Source of the DNA: Paenibacillus woosongensis
GTDB taxonomy: Bacteria > Bacillota > Bacilli > Paenibacillales > Paenibacillaceae
Assembly: GCF_009725165.1 (NCBI RefSeq)
Contig: NZ_WNZW01000005.1
Span: 214,016 to 278,015 of the forward strand
Length of the DNA: 64,000 nucleotides
Reading direction: 5' to 3'
Below the pieces are notes generated by a model that was not told the origin of the DNA, ran no database searches, and worked only from the letters and a program-made list of their open reading frames with translations. The position numbers and the translations under genes were made by a program. How positions within the stretch are numbered: the first letter of the stretch is position 1; every line of letters starts with the position of its first letter. Positions 33,686 to 42,900 of the stretch are shown piece after piece.

Positions 33686-36600
33686 TTGTTAAGTTCCATT
33701 ATTCGTAAAACCAGTTTTGCTCTTCTCAGCCTGACCCTAGTATCGGGAATCGCGTCTAGTCACGGGTATGCATCATCTGAAGCCGGGAAGCCTGTGATTG
33801 AATGGTCCCGCCAGTACGGCGTGGATGAAAAGGTAACCGGGCAAAATATTACCTCTACCTCGGATGGAGGCTATGTTGTTACAGGCACTGTCATTGAAAA
33901 GGAGTCAGGAATTAGAAAGGCGAACATTTTGAAGCTCAATTCATCCGGGACACTACAATGGGAACAAAAAATTCAGCATAATAACACTAGCAGAACTGAA
34001 GTTGATGTGACAATTGAAACGAAAGACGGCGGATATCTTTCCTGTGGAAGCATTCTAAAAGAAAACGGAAAATATGACATCTTACTCATCAAATTAAATG
34101 CTCAGGGCGCTGTGGAATGGATGAAGGAATACGACTATGACTTTACTATGTATTCGTTGTCCGTGGCAGAAACCAAGGATAATGGCTTTGTGATTACGGG
34201 TAGAAGCTTTGGGGGGTCAGATATTTACTACGCTTATGTATTAAAAATAAATGCTCAGGGACAGGAACTTTGGCTGAAAAAGCTAAAATTTAGTTATGAT
34301 CAGGACTTTGAGGATATCATTGCAACTCCGGATGGCGGCTCGATCGCGGTAGGCAGCCAGGTTGACCGATTTTTCAACGATCCGAATAGAGGAGCTGTAA
34401 TCAGTAAATTAAATGCGGACGGGGAGGAAGTTTGGACCCGAAAACTGTCCGCAGCCCCCAAATTAAGGACAGCATATTCAATCGCTCCCTCCGATGATGG
34501 GTACGTGATCTTCGGTGTAGATTCGGATTGGGAAGATGCCTATTTTTTAACCAAAATAGATACGAATGGCAAAGTACTATGGGAAAAGAAGTTCAAACTA
34601 CCAATCGACCGGAGATATTTCAAGAAAGTCGTACGTACTAACGAAGGATATACCCTCTTAGCGGAAATTGATAAAAATTCCCATAATGATAAGGAAAGAA
34701 GATATGAATTATCGAAATTTGATAACCATGGAGAGCTCTTGAACCAGAACGAATTTACAGTCAAAGATTTCGATTCTATGACGGGATTAACCGCATCGTC
34801 GGATGGTGGTTACGCGTTGCTCGGTCAAGTATCAGACATAAAAAGTTACTGCATGCAGGTGACTAAGCTGGCAGGACCTAACAGCCAGCCTGGAGAACGT
34901 ACGTTGGAGAGAATCAGCTTTACGGATAACGGGAAAAAGATGGCTGTCGGGGAACATACACCTACTGCAGTAACTGCGTATTATTCGGATGGCTCCAAAG
35001 AAACACTCAAGGACTCCTTATCCTTTTCCTCTGATGATGCGGAGATCGCCAACGTTGATTTCAAAGGAATTATTAAAGGAATCAAGGCCGGCAGAACCAC
35101 CATTCATGCGTTCTACCAAAATCATCAGGCACAGTTAGAAGTCGAGGTATTTGAAGTTCCGAATCTTGGAGATGCTGACCATTGGTCCTACCAATATGGA
35201 ATAGATCATTCCTACATTTATGTACGAAGCATAGTCCCTGCGTCTGACGGAGGATATATTATAACTGGTGACATGCGGTATGAAATGTACGGGATTAGAG
35301 ACGCGTATGTTCTAAAGCTGAATGCTTCAGGCATAATCGAATGGCAGCAAGTGATTAGACATGGCTTGTCTGGTCATGCTGAGGCTCATAAGGCTATCGA
35401 GACGAAGGATGGCGGAATTCTCATCAGCGGAACCACTAGTAACCATGACTACAGTCGTAATACACGTGATGTCGTCTTCATGGCCAAGCTCAATGCTCAA
35501 GGTATTCTAGAATGGGAGAAGGAGTTTCCCGGGGTCGATCGTGCGGGGAACGCTGTTGACGAAACGGATGATGGTGGATTCGTTGTGACAGGTGCTAACC
35601 CTGAAGCTGGCCCGGCTTATGTACTGAAGACAGATTCCCAGGGACAAGTCATGTGGAATAGAACGTACAGCTTTGGCTACTATCAGAACTATAATGATAT
35701 TTTAGCTACACCGGATGGCGGCTCCATTGCTGTCGGTGTCGTCGATACCTACGAAGGCAATAATGACGAGGCTATAGTGACAAAATTGGGTCCTAACGGA
35801 GATGTAGTGTGGAACAAGAAATTACTCCCGATTGGACGCATCGCATACTCGATCATTTCAACGGATGAAGGCGATTATTTGATTGCCAGCAATACGAAAG
35901 ATGGTGTTAACTACCTGACCAGAATTAATGATCGTGGTGAAGTGATTTGGGAAAGAACTTACGAGGCTCAAAAGGATCAAGAATTTTATAAAATCGTTCG
36001 GGATAGCCAAGGATACGTATTGTTAGGAAGAAATGCAGCAGGCGGATACGCTAATAGTGAATCCCAGTTCGTAGCGCTACAGCTTGGCAGAGACGGTCAG
36101 ATTATAGGCAAACACCATTTCAATGAACCGAATTTGACAGGACTATATCATGGAACCGTAACATCGGATGGCAAATTTGTACTTACTGGAACCGTTAAAG
36201 TAAACGGGAAGTCCTTCCTGCAAGTCACCAAAACCGCAGGAGCAGAAAACCCTTCGGTAGATCCGGTCTTAGACGGAATCTCGTTCAAGGATTCGAGCGT
36301 TAAGATTGCTGCCGGTGAGAAAAAAACAGTTCTTGTTCAGGCACATTACCTCGATGGGACGGAACAAGTACTCACGGACACGGATTCCATATCCTTTACC
36401 TCGGAAGATGAGAATACGGCTACTGTGGACTCCAAGGGTTTGATAACCGGTGTTAATCCGGGCATCACCGTCATCCAGGCCGTTTATCAAAATCAATCGG
36501 CACAGCTTCAAGTTGAAGTCACGATGCCTGGCAGCGAGAATCCTGATCCAGTTGAAGGCATTTTCTATCTGGATTCCGAGGAATACTCCTTAACAGAGGG

Positions 36601-36823
36601 AACTTCGATTGACACCGTTGCTTTCTTCAAGGATAAAGACGGGAACATTCATAATGTCACCAAGACGTCCACCTTCAAAAGCGACAACCCGGCGATCGTC
36701 GATTATGATCAAGATGGGAACATTAACGGCGTTCGTGCAGGTATAACCTATATCACCGCCGAGTATCAGGGCAAGACCTATAGAGCGTTCGTGCAGGTTG
36801 TTCGCGCATCTGTTCCCAAATAA
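33686..36823 (+). CDS. Large secreted repeat protein with BIG2 domains
   Basis: 1045 residues, secreted: a signal peptide (about 1-30) ends near GYASSEAG. Two tandem halves of about 360 residues follow. Each has six to seven repeats of the type SDGGYVVTG...KLNSSGTLQWE, probably a beta-propeller. After each half there is an Ig-like BIG2 domain (for example DSKGLITGVNPGITVIQAVYQNQ), and a third BIG2-like domain ends the protein. It probably stays at the cell surface. Start TTG 33686 has GGAGGGAG upstream. A shorter paralogue is at 45263. Confidence 0.75.
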   Translation: MLSSIIRKTSFALLSLTLVSGIASSHGYASSEAGKPVIEWSRQYGVDEKVTGQNITSTSDGGYVVTGTVIEKESGIRKANILKLNSSGTLQWEQKIQHNNTSRTEVDVTIETKDGGYLSCGSILKENGKYDILLIKLNAQGAVEWMKEYDYDFTMYSLSVAETKDNGFVITGRSFGGSDIYYAYVLKINAQGQELWLKKLKFSYDQDFEDIIATPDGGSIAVGSQVDRFFNDPNRGAVISKLNADGEEVWTRKLSAAPKLRTAYSIAPSDDGYVIFGVDSDWEDAYFLTKIDTNGKVLWEKKFKLPIDRRYFKKVVRTNEGYTLLAEIDKNSHNDKERRYELSKFDNHGELLNQNEFTVKDFDSMTGLTASSDGGYALLGQVSDIKSYCMQVTKLAGPNSQPGERTLERISFTDNGKKMAVGEHTPTAVTAYYSDGSKETLKDSLSFSSDDAEIANVDFKGIIKGIKAGRTTIHAFYQNHQAQLEVEVFEVPNLGDADHWSYQYGIDHSYIYVRSIVPASDGGYIITGDMRYEMYGIRDAYVLKLNASGIIEWQQVIRHGLSGHAEAHKAIETKDGGILISGTTSNHDYSRNTRDVVFMAKLNAQGILEWEKEFPGVDRAGNAVDETDDGGFVVTGANPEAGPAYVLKTDSQGQVMWNRTYSFGYYQNYNDILATPDGGSIAVGVVDTYEGNNDEAIVTKLGPNGDVVWNKKLLPIGRIAYSIISTDEGDYLIASNTKDGVNYLTRINDRGEVIWERTYEAQKDQEFYKIVRDSQGYVLLGRNAAGGYANSESQFVALQLGRDGQIIGKHHFNEPNLTGLYHGTVTSDGKFVLTGTVKVNGKSFLQVTKTAGAENPSVDPVLDGISFKDSSVKIAAGEKKTVLVQAHYLDGTEQVLTDTDSISFTSEDENTATVDSKGLITGVNPGITVIQAVYQNQSAQLQVEVTMPGSENPDPVEGIFYLDSEEYSLTEGTSIDTVAFFKDKDGNIHNVTKTSTFKSDNPAIVDYDQDGNINGVRAGITYITAEYQGKTYRAFVQVVRASVPK

Positions 36824-36891
36824 CACCCTAGAGGCTCATTCACCACGCGGTAAAAATATGAAAGAACAAATTTGAGTACGGAATTTAGATT

Positions 36892-36963
36892 GGAGACGAC
36901 ACTACGGTGGAGTCTCCTTTTGTTATTTCCTCTATTTTACAAATGAACTATAATCTTTGATAA
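36892..36963. repeat. Terminator plus TATAAT-core repeat, copy A4
   Basis: The stem GGAGAC...GTCTCC with CTTTT is followed by TTATTTCCTCTATTTTAC, AAATGAAC and TATAATCTTTG. It is a little more diverged than the others. It marks the left edge of the second AT-rich segment (36.9-40.4 kb). Confidence 0.8.
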
Positions 36964-37046
36964 CGATAGAAGAAATAAAGGTTGAAGGTTTAAAGAGTGA
37001 ACACGATACCACGTGAACAGAAATTAATGCGAAGGAATGGTGAAAC

Positions 37047-37661
37047 ATGAATGATATTTTCAGCTGTTATACAGAGAATCTCATACTGACCGGTAATATA
37101 AGGGAGGATATTCATGCCTTCTTTAGTCAGAATAAGGATCTCAGGACATTAAATCATACATTGGAGGTGGCTAACGAAGCTATTCGAATAGCTAAATTAT
37201 TCGAGCTTGATCCTCAGAAAGTCGAATGTGCGGCTCTATTACATGATATAAGCAATGTAGTTCCAATCTCTAGAATGCTCGAGGTAGCAGAACAGTTATC
37301 TATTGAAGTGCTCGAGGAAGAGTACAAATACGATAGAAGTGTCCATCAGAAACTATCCAGATATATGGCTCAAGATATCTTTGGGATACAGGATGAAGAG
37401 ATACTAAGTGCAATAGAAAGTCATACGACTCATAAACCAAGCTCTAGTATGACGGATAAAATTTTGTTTGTTTCAGATAAGATCTCATGGAATTTACCTG
37501 GAGAACATCCTTACTTGCACAAGATGAGAGAAGCAGTAGGCCGTCTTGAAATTGATAAAGCAGTATTCATATATCTTGACCATATTTGGGATCAGCGGGA
37601 TATTTTAAAGCTTGTACATCCATGGTTAATAAAGGCGCGGGAAGAACTATTGGAAGCTTAA
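37047..37661 (+). CDS. HD-domain phosphohydrolase (YqeK-like)
   Basis: 204 residues. NHTLEVANEAIRIAKLF and CAALLHDISNVV supply the His...HD metal site, and IESHTTHKPSSSMTDKILFVSDKIS the later His/Asp, as in the YqeK bis-nucleosyl-tetraphosphatase group. It probably cleaves a nucleotide such as Ap4A in the cytoplasm. The housekeeping yqeK normally sits next to nadD, so this isolated copy between repeats is a paralogue. GAAGGAATGG precedes the ATG. Confidence 0.75.
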   Translation: MNDIFSCYTENLILTGNIREDIHAFFSQNKDLRTLNHTLEVANEAIRIAKLFELDPQKVECAALLHDISNVVPISRMLEVAEQLSIEVLEEEYKYDRSVHQKLSRYMAQDIFGIQDEEILSAIESHTTHKPSSSMTDKILFVSDKISWNLPGEHPYLHKMREAVGRLEIDKAVFIYLDHIWDQRDILKLVHPWLIKAREELLEA

Positions 37662-37682
37662 TTGGTAAGGCATTAACTTCTG

Positions 37683-37760
37683 CCAACACTGTATCAACGC
37701 TGCGAGCCGTTTGGCTCTTGGTCTGCAAGAGGCGACAGGACCGCCGTTATTTGCTAAGAG
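37683..37760. repeat. Partial palindromic repeat C6 (left half)
   Basis: CCAACACTGTATCAACGCTGCGAGCC and CTCTTGGTCTGCAAGA match the left half of C1 and C2. The right arm and GTTAGAC-type end are missing, so the copy is truncated. Confidence 0.6.
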
Positions 37761-37797
37761 TTTAAAAAGCATTCTTATTTAATTTGGAGGGTATTTA

Positions 37798-38493
37798 ATG
37801 ATTGAAGAGTTCAAGTATAATAATGAATTTATTTCTGGAATTACCTCGCTAACCATGAAAAAAGAGGATATATTAAAACTTCACGATGAAATGATAACCA
37901 TATTTCGCGCATATAAGCCCAGAGTAAAATACTCTATAATCACAAACTCTACAAGAAACTCGTTTTCTGATCCTCACAATATAGATTTTTTCAAAATCAA
38001 GGAGCCGATAAAGGCAATAATAATTGAATACAACATACAAAGAATAATTGATGTTGAAATTTATTTAAGTACATATGAAAAGGGAGAAGGGTTAGGGGGA
38101 TTTAGATCGGTTTACAGGATAAGTAGTAATAATGAAGAATTGCTTGCTAAAGTCAGAGATTTCATTGAAATATATATTAAAAAAACCAAAAATTTGCATT
38201 TTATTTTTCATAAATATGCCGTGTTCGTATCCTTGGCTCTGACGGGGGGGTTCATCTATTTTTTAAACAAGTATATTGAAATTCCCCAAGCTTTGATTTA
38301 TTTGCTCATTATGGTCATGCCATTTTATGTTTTTACTAAATTTTTCAGATGGCTAATGCCGTATACCTACATAGTAGATGAAAATAAATTGAAATATAAC
38401 CTGAGATATATTGTTGCTACAGTCATGGTAGGAATGATAACTTCTGGAGCCTATGATTTTATAAAGAATACTATTGGCAATATGTCAAAATAG
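37798..38493 (+). CDS. Unrecognised membrane protein
   Basis: 231 residues. The N-terminal 140 residues look like a soluble alpha/beta domain with no known motif. Three membrane helices follow (about 140-158, 162-182 and 200-222). GGAGGG precedes the ATG. It lies alone between two palindromic repeats, like the genes of the AT-rich block. No function is proposed. Confidence 0.6.
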   Translation: MIEEFKYNNEFISGITSLTMKKEDILKLHDEMITIFRAYKPRVKYSIITNSTRNSFSDPHNIDFFKIKEPIKAIIIEYNIQRIIDVEIYLSTYEKGEGLGGFRSVYRISSNNEELLAKVRDFIEIYIKKTKNLHFIFHKYAVFVSLALTGGFIYFLNKYIEIPQALIYLLIMVMPFYVFTKFFRWLMPYTYIVDENKLKYNLRYIVATVMVGMITSGAYDFIKNTIGNMSK

Positions 38494-38505
38494 TTAGCAG
38501 CTTCC

Positions 38506-38605
38506 GAGTAACATCATATTCATGCTTCGGGACTTAGCGGCATGGAATAAGCTAGACAACAAATGCCCGGCCTGAGACAAGAGTTATCTAGGGGATTCCA
38601 CGGTC
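38506..38605. repeat. Palindromic repeat C7, right end replaced
   Basis: It starts GAGTAACATCATATTCATGC, like C0, and contains the hairpin GCCCGGCCTGAGA / TCTAGGGG. The right arms are absent; instead the sequence passes directly into coding sequence of a truncated gene. Confidence 0.5.
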
Positions 38606-39118
38606 AAGGAACAACGGAATGATACGTCGAAAAGCTTCAATAAATTAGGGAAAGCATATACGGAAGGTACGGTTTTTTTTACGAACGGGTTTGTAATCAA
38701 AAATTATGATTTTTTATCAGCAGCAGGATCCTTTAAAGTTTATGTAAATAACACCCGGGAGAATATGGAATATGGGAGTCTCGATGAGATGGTCGCCTTT
38801 AGTGACCCTAGAGTGAACCTTATTGGTTTTCCTTACGAAACAGATAATTCTCTATCCATAAGTACAAAGAAACCACAAATAGGGGATAGAGTTTATTCCA
38901 TTTGGAACGAGATGAATGCCTAAAGATTAGAGAAGGAGTCATACTTTCCGTTGATTCGGATGGTTCATTCAATCATAGTGCCGAAACTGATTCCTGGTCA
39001 GGCGGCGTGGATTCTTGATGAAGAAGGGGATTTAATTGGGGTTATTGATGGTTGGAGTTTCTATGGCGAAGAAGCCAAAAGCAATAAAGAATACCAGTAC
39101 AAAAACTTCAAAACTTAA
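38600..39118 (+). pseudogene. 5'-truncated, nonsense-interrupted gene (possibly trypsin-like)
   Basis: One frame is open from the end of repeat C7 and reads KEQRNDTSKSFNKLGKAYTE, VFFTNGFVIKNYDF, PRVNLIGFPYETDNSLSIS and GDRVYSIWNEMNA. A TAA at 38920-38922 interrupts it, and the same frame then continues PGQAAWILDEEGDLIGVIDG to a stop at 39116-39118. The layout (GFP..., GDRVYSI..., PG..AW-LDEEGDLIGV) recalls a trypsin-like protease in which the PGxSGGP loop has decayed. No start remains, and the 5' end was lost at the repeat. Confidence 0.6.
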
Positions 39119-39180
39119 TGAAGAACGCTAATTTTCATTAGCTTCACATCGTATCTGAGAGAAAGCCTGGCAAACAACAA

Positions 39181-39210
39181 AAGCCTCAGCCCTGTCTGGG
39201 GCTGAGGCTT
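39181..39210. terminator. Strong hairpin after the pseudogene
   Basis: The 12-bp stem AAGCCTCAGCCC / GGGGCTGAGGCTT has no long T tract. It may terminate weakly or stabilise RNA ends. Confidence 0.5.
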
Positions 39211-39315
39211 GAAGGCAGCATCATCTGGGAGCGAGAAAGCAAGGAGGCTCTATAACATCCAGGCTTCATTTATGCTAAAATTAGGTAAATCAATTTAAAA
39301 ATGGAGGTTCTCCCC

Positions 39316-40365
39316 GTGAAGAAAATGAGCCTGCTGGTTTCAATCATGCTTCTTTTTGCATTTCTCTCGACGGACCAGACTACGGAAGCAGCTGCTAAAT
39401 ATTCAGAAACTTTGCTTGCTGAGTCCACGAAAGCTTACGCGTTAACCTCAACACAAACCTTACTCGTCGATCATGTTAATAACCAGCTTCAAGTTATAAA
39501 TTTGAGTACTCAAACAATAATGTGGAGCAAGAAATTCCCCATAGTGTACGACAGTCAAGTGTTAACCAATCCACTAAAAATTATCGTTATTACATCAGAT
39601 AATAATAAGTTAAAAAAAGTGACAATTTCCGCTGACGGAACTATTCTTTCGGAGCAAGTATTTCCTAGTATAAAGTTAACGGAAAACATAAAGATTAGCT
39701 GGGCGCCTGCAATAAATAAAGAAAAGGAAAAGCTGGCTGTTGTGAATGGCAGCCAGGTACTTTTTTATGAATATCCTTGGAAAAAGCCAATAACGACTCT
39801 TCCTTACAGTTCGGCTGAGGATAAGAAATATGAATATACTATTACAAAAGACGTTCAACTGCAAACACCATATGTAGTTATTAAATTGAATGGAGATAAT
39901 TCAACTCAATCACAGGATTTATACCGAATATTAAATATAACTACCAAAAAGGCGATTACTATCCCTGCTGAGTGGAATGTGAACACTAGTTTTTCGGTTG
40001 AAGGAAATGAATTGATTGTAAATTCTACAAGTCAAATCGGCCATCCACTTGGAATTAATGTAGATTCTGATTATACCATTTACGCCAAATATGACCTACA
40101 GACAGGGGAAATCATCAACAAGGTTATTCGCAGCTTCCCCGCATGGGATTCAAATTGGAAATCCGAGTATTTTAATCGTAAGCTTGCATTGACGGAATCA
40201 GAGGATAATAAAATATTCCTTATAAACCTGTATGGAGAGACGCTCAAAGAGTTCCCCAGAACAATTGAGAACTTTAATTATAAAACAATAGGTTACGATG
40301 GTAACCGTCTTTATCTGTTAGTTTCTTCTGAAGACCATGGCATTGAGCTGGTTAGTATCCAGTAA
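39316..40365 (+). CDS. Secreted protein of unknown function
   Basis: 349 residues with a signal peptide (MKKMSLLVSIMLLFAFLS...TTEAAAK). The mature part is beta-rich with repeated short strands (LLVDHVNNQLQVINLSTQTI, LAVVNGSQVLFYEYPW), suggesting a beta-propeller. GTG 39316 is the start because GGAGG lies 8 bases upstream; an in-frame ATG at 39301 overlaps that site. A decayed copy of its last 45 codons is at 24324, and both copies are followed by the same terminator repeat. Confidence 0.65.
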   Translation: MKKMSLLVSIMLLFAFLSTDQTTEAAAKYSETLLAESTKAYALTSTQTLLVDHVNNQLQVINLSTQTIMWSKKFPIVYDSQVLTNPLKIIVITSDNNKLKKVTISADGTILSEQVFPSIKLTENIKISWAPAINKEKEKLAVVNGSQVLFYEYPWKKPITTLPYSSAEDKKYEYTITKDVQLQTPYVVIKLNGDNSTQSQDLYRILNITTKKAITIPAEWNVNTSFSVEGNELIVNSTSQIGHPLGINVDSDYTIYAKYDLQTGEIINKVIRSFPAWDSNWKSEYFNRKLALTESEDNKIFLINLYGETLKEFPRTIENFNYKTIGYDGNRLYLLVSSEDHGIELVSIQ

Positions 40366-40388
40366 GAAGTTTTTGACGAACTATTGGG

Positions 40389-40449
40389 GGAGACGACACT
40401 TCTTTTTGTCGTTTCCTCTATTTTACAAATGGGCTATAATCATGGGTAA
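40389..40449. repeat. Terminator plus TATAAT-core repeat, copy A5
   Basis: GGGAGACGAC pairs partly with GTCGTTTCC around CACTTCTTTTT, then CTCTATTTTACAAATGG and GCTATAATCATGGG follow. It closes the second AT-rich segment. The following 180 bp include a short frame ending SIAIAVGYGLVFLSEIGSVQA then stop, like a lost signal peptide. Confidence 0.8.
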
Positions 40450-40628
40450 AAGAATGGAGTTAAGAAAAGTACAGCACTTAAGGACAAGGGAAGTTTAATT
40501 CAATCTTTCTCGATCGCAATAGCAGTTGGTTATGGCTTGGTATTTTTATCGGAAATCGGTAGTGTTCAGGCATAGATTTTGGAAAAGGAATCGTTTATTC
40601 ATAACTTCTAGGGGAAGAAGGTCATGTT

Positions 40629-41321
40629 ATGACAAGATTTATGATGTTGTTTATCGCCATTGGACTTGTTTTGGCTGGGTGTAGTCAAGATCAAACCAAT
40701 GGAAATAACCCAAAAGAGGCCCCTGTAGTCTCGGGAGATCGCAGTGCAGATCGTGCTTTAAATGCGGAAGTAGCGCGTAGTACTGAACAGAAGCTATTAC
40801 CCGGATATGCAGCTAAAAATGAAGACGAACTATCTGATCAGGATTTTGAAACGGCTTATGAAATGTGTGTGAGGGCGCTGACTGACTATTATAAAGCGGT
40901 TTGGAACGGCTCCGATATTGAATTGGATACATTCATTGAAAACGATCACCTTAAACAGTATACGCAACAAAAAATTCAATCCCAATATGATGTGCATATT
41001 AAGCACAATCTTACTGATAATCCGGTGCAGAATATTGATATTGACGCTTGGGAAGTGGAGTACAGGGATGATGTGGATGGAGGTTATCTCTATTTGCACT
41101 TACCGGTACATATTAATATGACTGTAGGCGGTTATGGTGAAGTTACTGAGTTTCTCGTACGTAATGTAAACGGGAAGTTAGTCATTGTTGATTGGTACAC
41201 GGGGGCAAAAGATAGTTATGATTTCATGGTGCGTGGAGAAAATCTAACAATTGACGACCCCGATATTTGGAACGATAGTGAATGGGTAAAGAAGTTGGAC
41301 AGTATGACAGATGAATTTTAG
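40629..41321 (+). CDS. Putative lipoprotein
   Basis: 230 residues with lipobox LVLAGCSQD after a short signal peptide, so it is anchored outside the membrane. A Thr/Asn/Glu-rich linker is followed by a compact alpha/beta domain (about 75-200) ending VNGKLVIVDWYTGAKDSY, resembling SnoaL/NTF2-like folds; the resemblance is only structural intuition. GAAGAAGG precedes the ATG. No family is recognised. Confidence 0.65.
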   Translation: MTRFMMLFIAIGLVLAGCSQDQTNGNNPKEAPVVSGDRSADRALNAEVARSTEQKLLPGYAAKNEDELSDQDFETAYEMCVRALTDYYKAVWNGSDIELDTFIENDHLKQYTQQKIQSQYDVHIKHNLTDNPVQNIDIDAWEVEYRDDVDGGYLYLHLPVHINMTVGGYGEVTEFLVRNVNGKLVIVDWYTGAKDSYDFMVRGENLTIDDPDIWNDSEWVKKLDSMTDEF

Positions 41322-41361
41322 GGTCGGCCCCATAGTAAAGTTCGTGACAAAGGAGTTAGTT

Positions 41362-41872
41362 ATGAAAGACTTAACTGTTTTATCACGCAAGAATGGAAAC
41401 ATAATAGTAGAAGATGAATTCGGAAAGATTTATACCCTTAGCGAGAATAACCAAGCTGTTGTGATGTTAGCGAGACAGTCGGATTCTTTTATATTTGTGC
41501 AGCAATTTAGAAGAGCAGTAAATGATTTTGTAATTCAACTTCCCGGAGGGATGGCCGAGTCAGGCGAAGATCTGGAAGCAGCGGTTCGCAGGGAGTTTCT
41601 GGAGGAGGTTGGCGGTCAATGCGGGGCGATTACAATATCTCGGCAGCCTGACTCCGGCTAGTTGGATAAGCAATGTAACGACACATGTGTTCTATACGGA
41701 TGAGATTATAGAAATTGCTGACCAGCAACTTGAGGAATATGAGAATATTAAGGTTCTAGACATAAGTGTTGAAGAGACATTGAATATGATTAAAGATAGC
41801 AAGATTAATGATTCGGAAGTAACTTATGCAATTTTGCAAGGAATTCTTAAGGGTCTAATCCAGAGTCTGTAA
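41362..41872 (+). pseudogene. ADP-ribose-pyrophosphatase-type nudix hydrolase, frameshifted
   Basis: The first part starts MKDLTVLSRKNG (AAAGGAG upstream) and contains a full nudix box, GGMAESGEDLEAAVRREFLEEVGG. About 41610-41625 the frame is lost and it stops at 41661. In the next frame the protein continues AGRLQYLGSLTPASWISNVTTHVFY to 41872, which is the normal C-terminal half. One base insertion explains it. Function would be ADP-sugar or nucleotide hydrolysis; as it stands the gene is probably inactive, unless the shift is a sequencing error. Confidence 0.8.
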
Positions 41873-41934
41873 AATAGTTTGTGTAAACTCCTAAGCCCAT
41901 TAAAGTGGAAGTAATATAAATTTTGGGAGAACAC

Positions 41935-42006
41935 ATGGGACTTTGGTCAAAAGAACAACTGCGGGCTTTCATTAAGGAAAATCAGCTGGCTACTGCCCAG
42001 GAGGTT
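41935..42006 (+). pseudogene. IS256-family transposase N-terminal fragment
   Basis: The frame reads MGLWSKEQLRAFIKENQL then ATAQE, the start I associate with IS256-type transposases in Paenibacillus, and is then interrupted by unrelated repeat sequence. Only about 24 codons remain. Confidence 0.6.
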
Positions 42007-42034
42007 GTAGGTGGAAGTGAGCGTAAATCCTGTT

Positions 42035-42070
42035 GGTTGTGAGCGACAAATTCTAATGGTTGTGAGCGAC
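42035..42070. repeat. Direct repeat GGTTGTGAGCGAC, two copies
   Basis: Exact 13-bp copies lie at 42035-42047 and 42058-42070, 23 bp apart, just after the IS256 fragment. Confidence 0.6.
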
Positions 42071-42103
42071 GTTATTTTGGCAAAAGTGGGGTTTAACAAA
42101 ATG

Positions 42104-42185
42104 TAACGGTTGCCATCGAGCCTATTTACGGTTTTTCGTAGGCAGTGGGGCTATTTCGTCCAAATAAGCGCTCATACAACCGTTA
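42104..42185. repeat. 82-bp element with TAACGGTTG inverted ends
   Basis: TAACGGTTG (42104-42112) and CAACCGTTA (42177-42185) are perfect 9-bp inverted termini around GC-rich sequence without a gene. A further CAACCGTTAG occurs at about 42227. This looks like a MITE or an intergenic repeat. Confidence 0.6.
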
Positions 42186-42216
42186 GAAAAGAACCCCCCC
42201 TTTCTAGGGAAGATTA

Positions 42217-42500
42217 AGCGCAATGACAACCGTTAGCATAGCCTCTTCCAGACAGGTCGCTCGTACGAGGGCTAACATGTTGGTCTCTAAGTGTTCTATA
42301 CCGTCTATATTCGGAGTCCCCTGCGATGATAGGATGTTCCCCGAGACCGAAGGACAGATCATCGGTCGTATTAATAACCGCTTGAATGCCGGGTTTCTCG
42401 TCGTACGACAATTACTAGGTCGAGTCCAATACTGGGGACAGATGCTGCTGGAGTTCTCCGTCTTTTTCCCGGAACGCATCGGTAACCATTTACGTTAAGC
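42217..42500 (-). pseudogene. IS630-family transposase fragment
   Basis: The minus strand reads LSYDEKPGIQAVINTTDDL then GEHPIIAGDSEYRRY, the DDE-domain segment of IS630-type transposases, preceded by VTDAFREKDGELQQHLSPVL with two stop codons before it. Frames are then lost. It is a decayed internal piece with no ends recognised. Confidence 0.65.
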
Positions 42501-42504
42501 AGGC

Positions 42505-42524
42505 TAATCCCCCTCGGGGGATTA
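42505..42524. terminator. Hairpin TAATCCCC/GGGGATTA
   Basis: A perfect palindrome follows the IS fragment region, without a good T tract. Confidence 0.45.
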
Positions 42525-42598
42525 CTTGAAATGATTTTACAAATCTTGACAGACCCCTAATCCAAGTGTAGGAATTGTCTTAAGCTCCGCCATTAAGA

Positions 42599-42619
42599 AA
42601 CACCGAAAGGTGTTTTTTT
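42599..42619 (+). terminator. Rho-independent terminator
   Basis: AACACC-GAAA-GGTGTT is followed by T8. No intact gene precedes it, so it probably belonged to a lost gene. The 280 bp after it contain a broken frame reading TIAQRTVTIFNAAALELPAG and then a stop; no family is recognised. Confidence 0.65.
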
Positions 42620-42900
42620 TTATTTTTATCAATAATTTTTAAACGAAGATGTCGATTTTGCTTTTACGTATTATGCGGCCTGACTACAGACGAAATCGCG
42701 AGGTCTTTTCTCTTACCGGAGACAACGATTGCCCAGCGAACTGTTACGATTTTCAATGCAGCTGCGCTGGAGCTGCCTGCTGGAATGTTCGATGGTCCCC
42801 CGGAAAGAAAACAGTAAAGCTGAAGAAGGGAAATACGGTGGATTCATCCCTCCTGGTTGCTTTGGTTGCTCAGGCATCTAGCAATCTGTAGACGAAAGAT

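Noticed and set aside
42649..42891. 80-codon ORF SILLLRIMRPDYRRN
   Set aside because: The protein-like sequence (TIAQRTVTIFNAAALELPAG) lies in a different frame that stops; this frame is not a gene.
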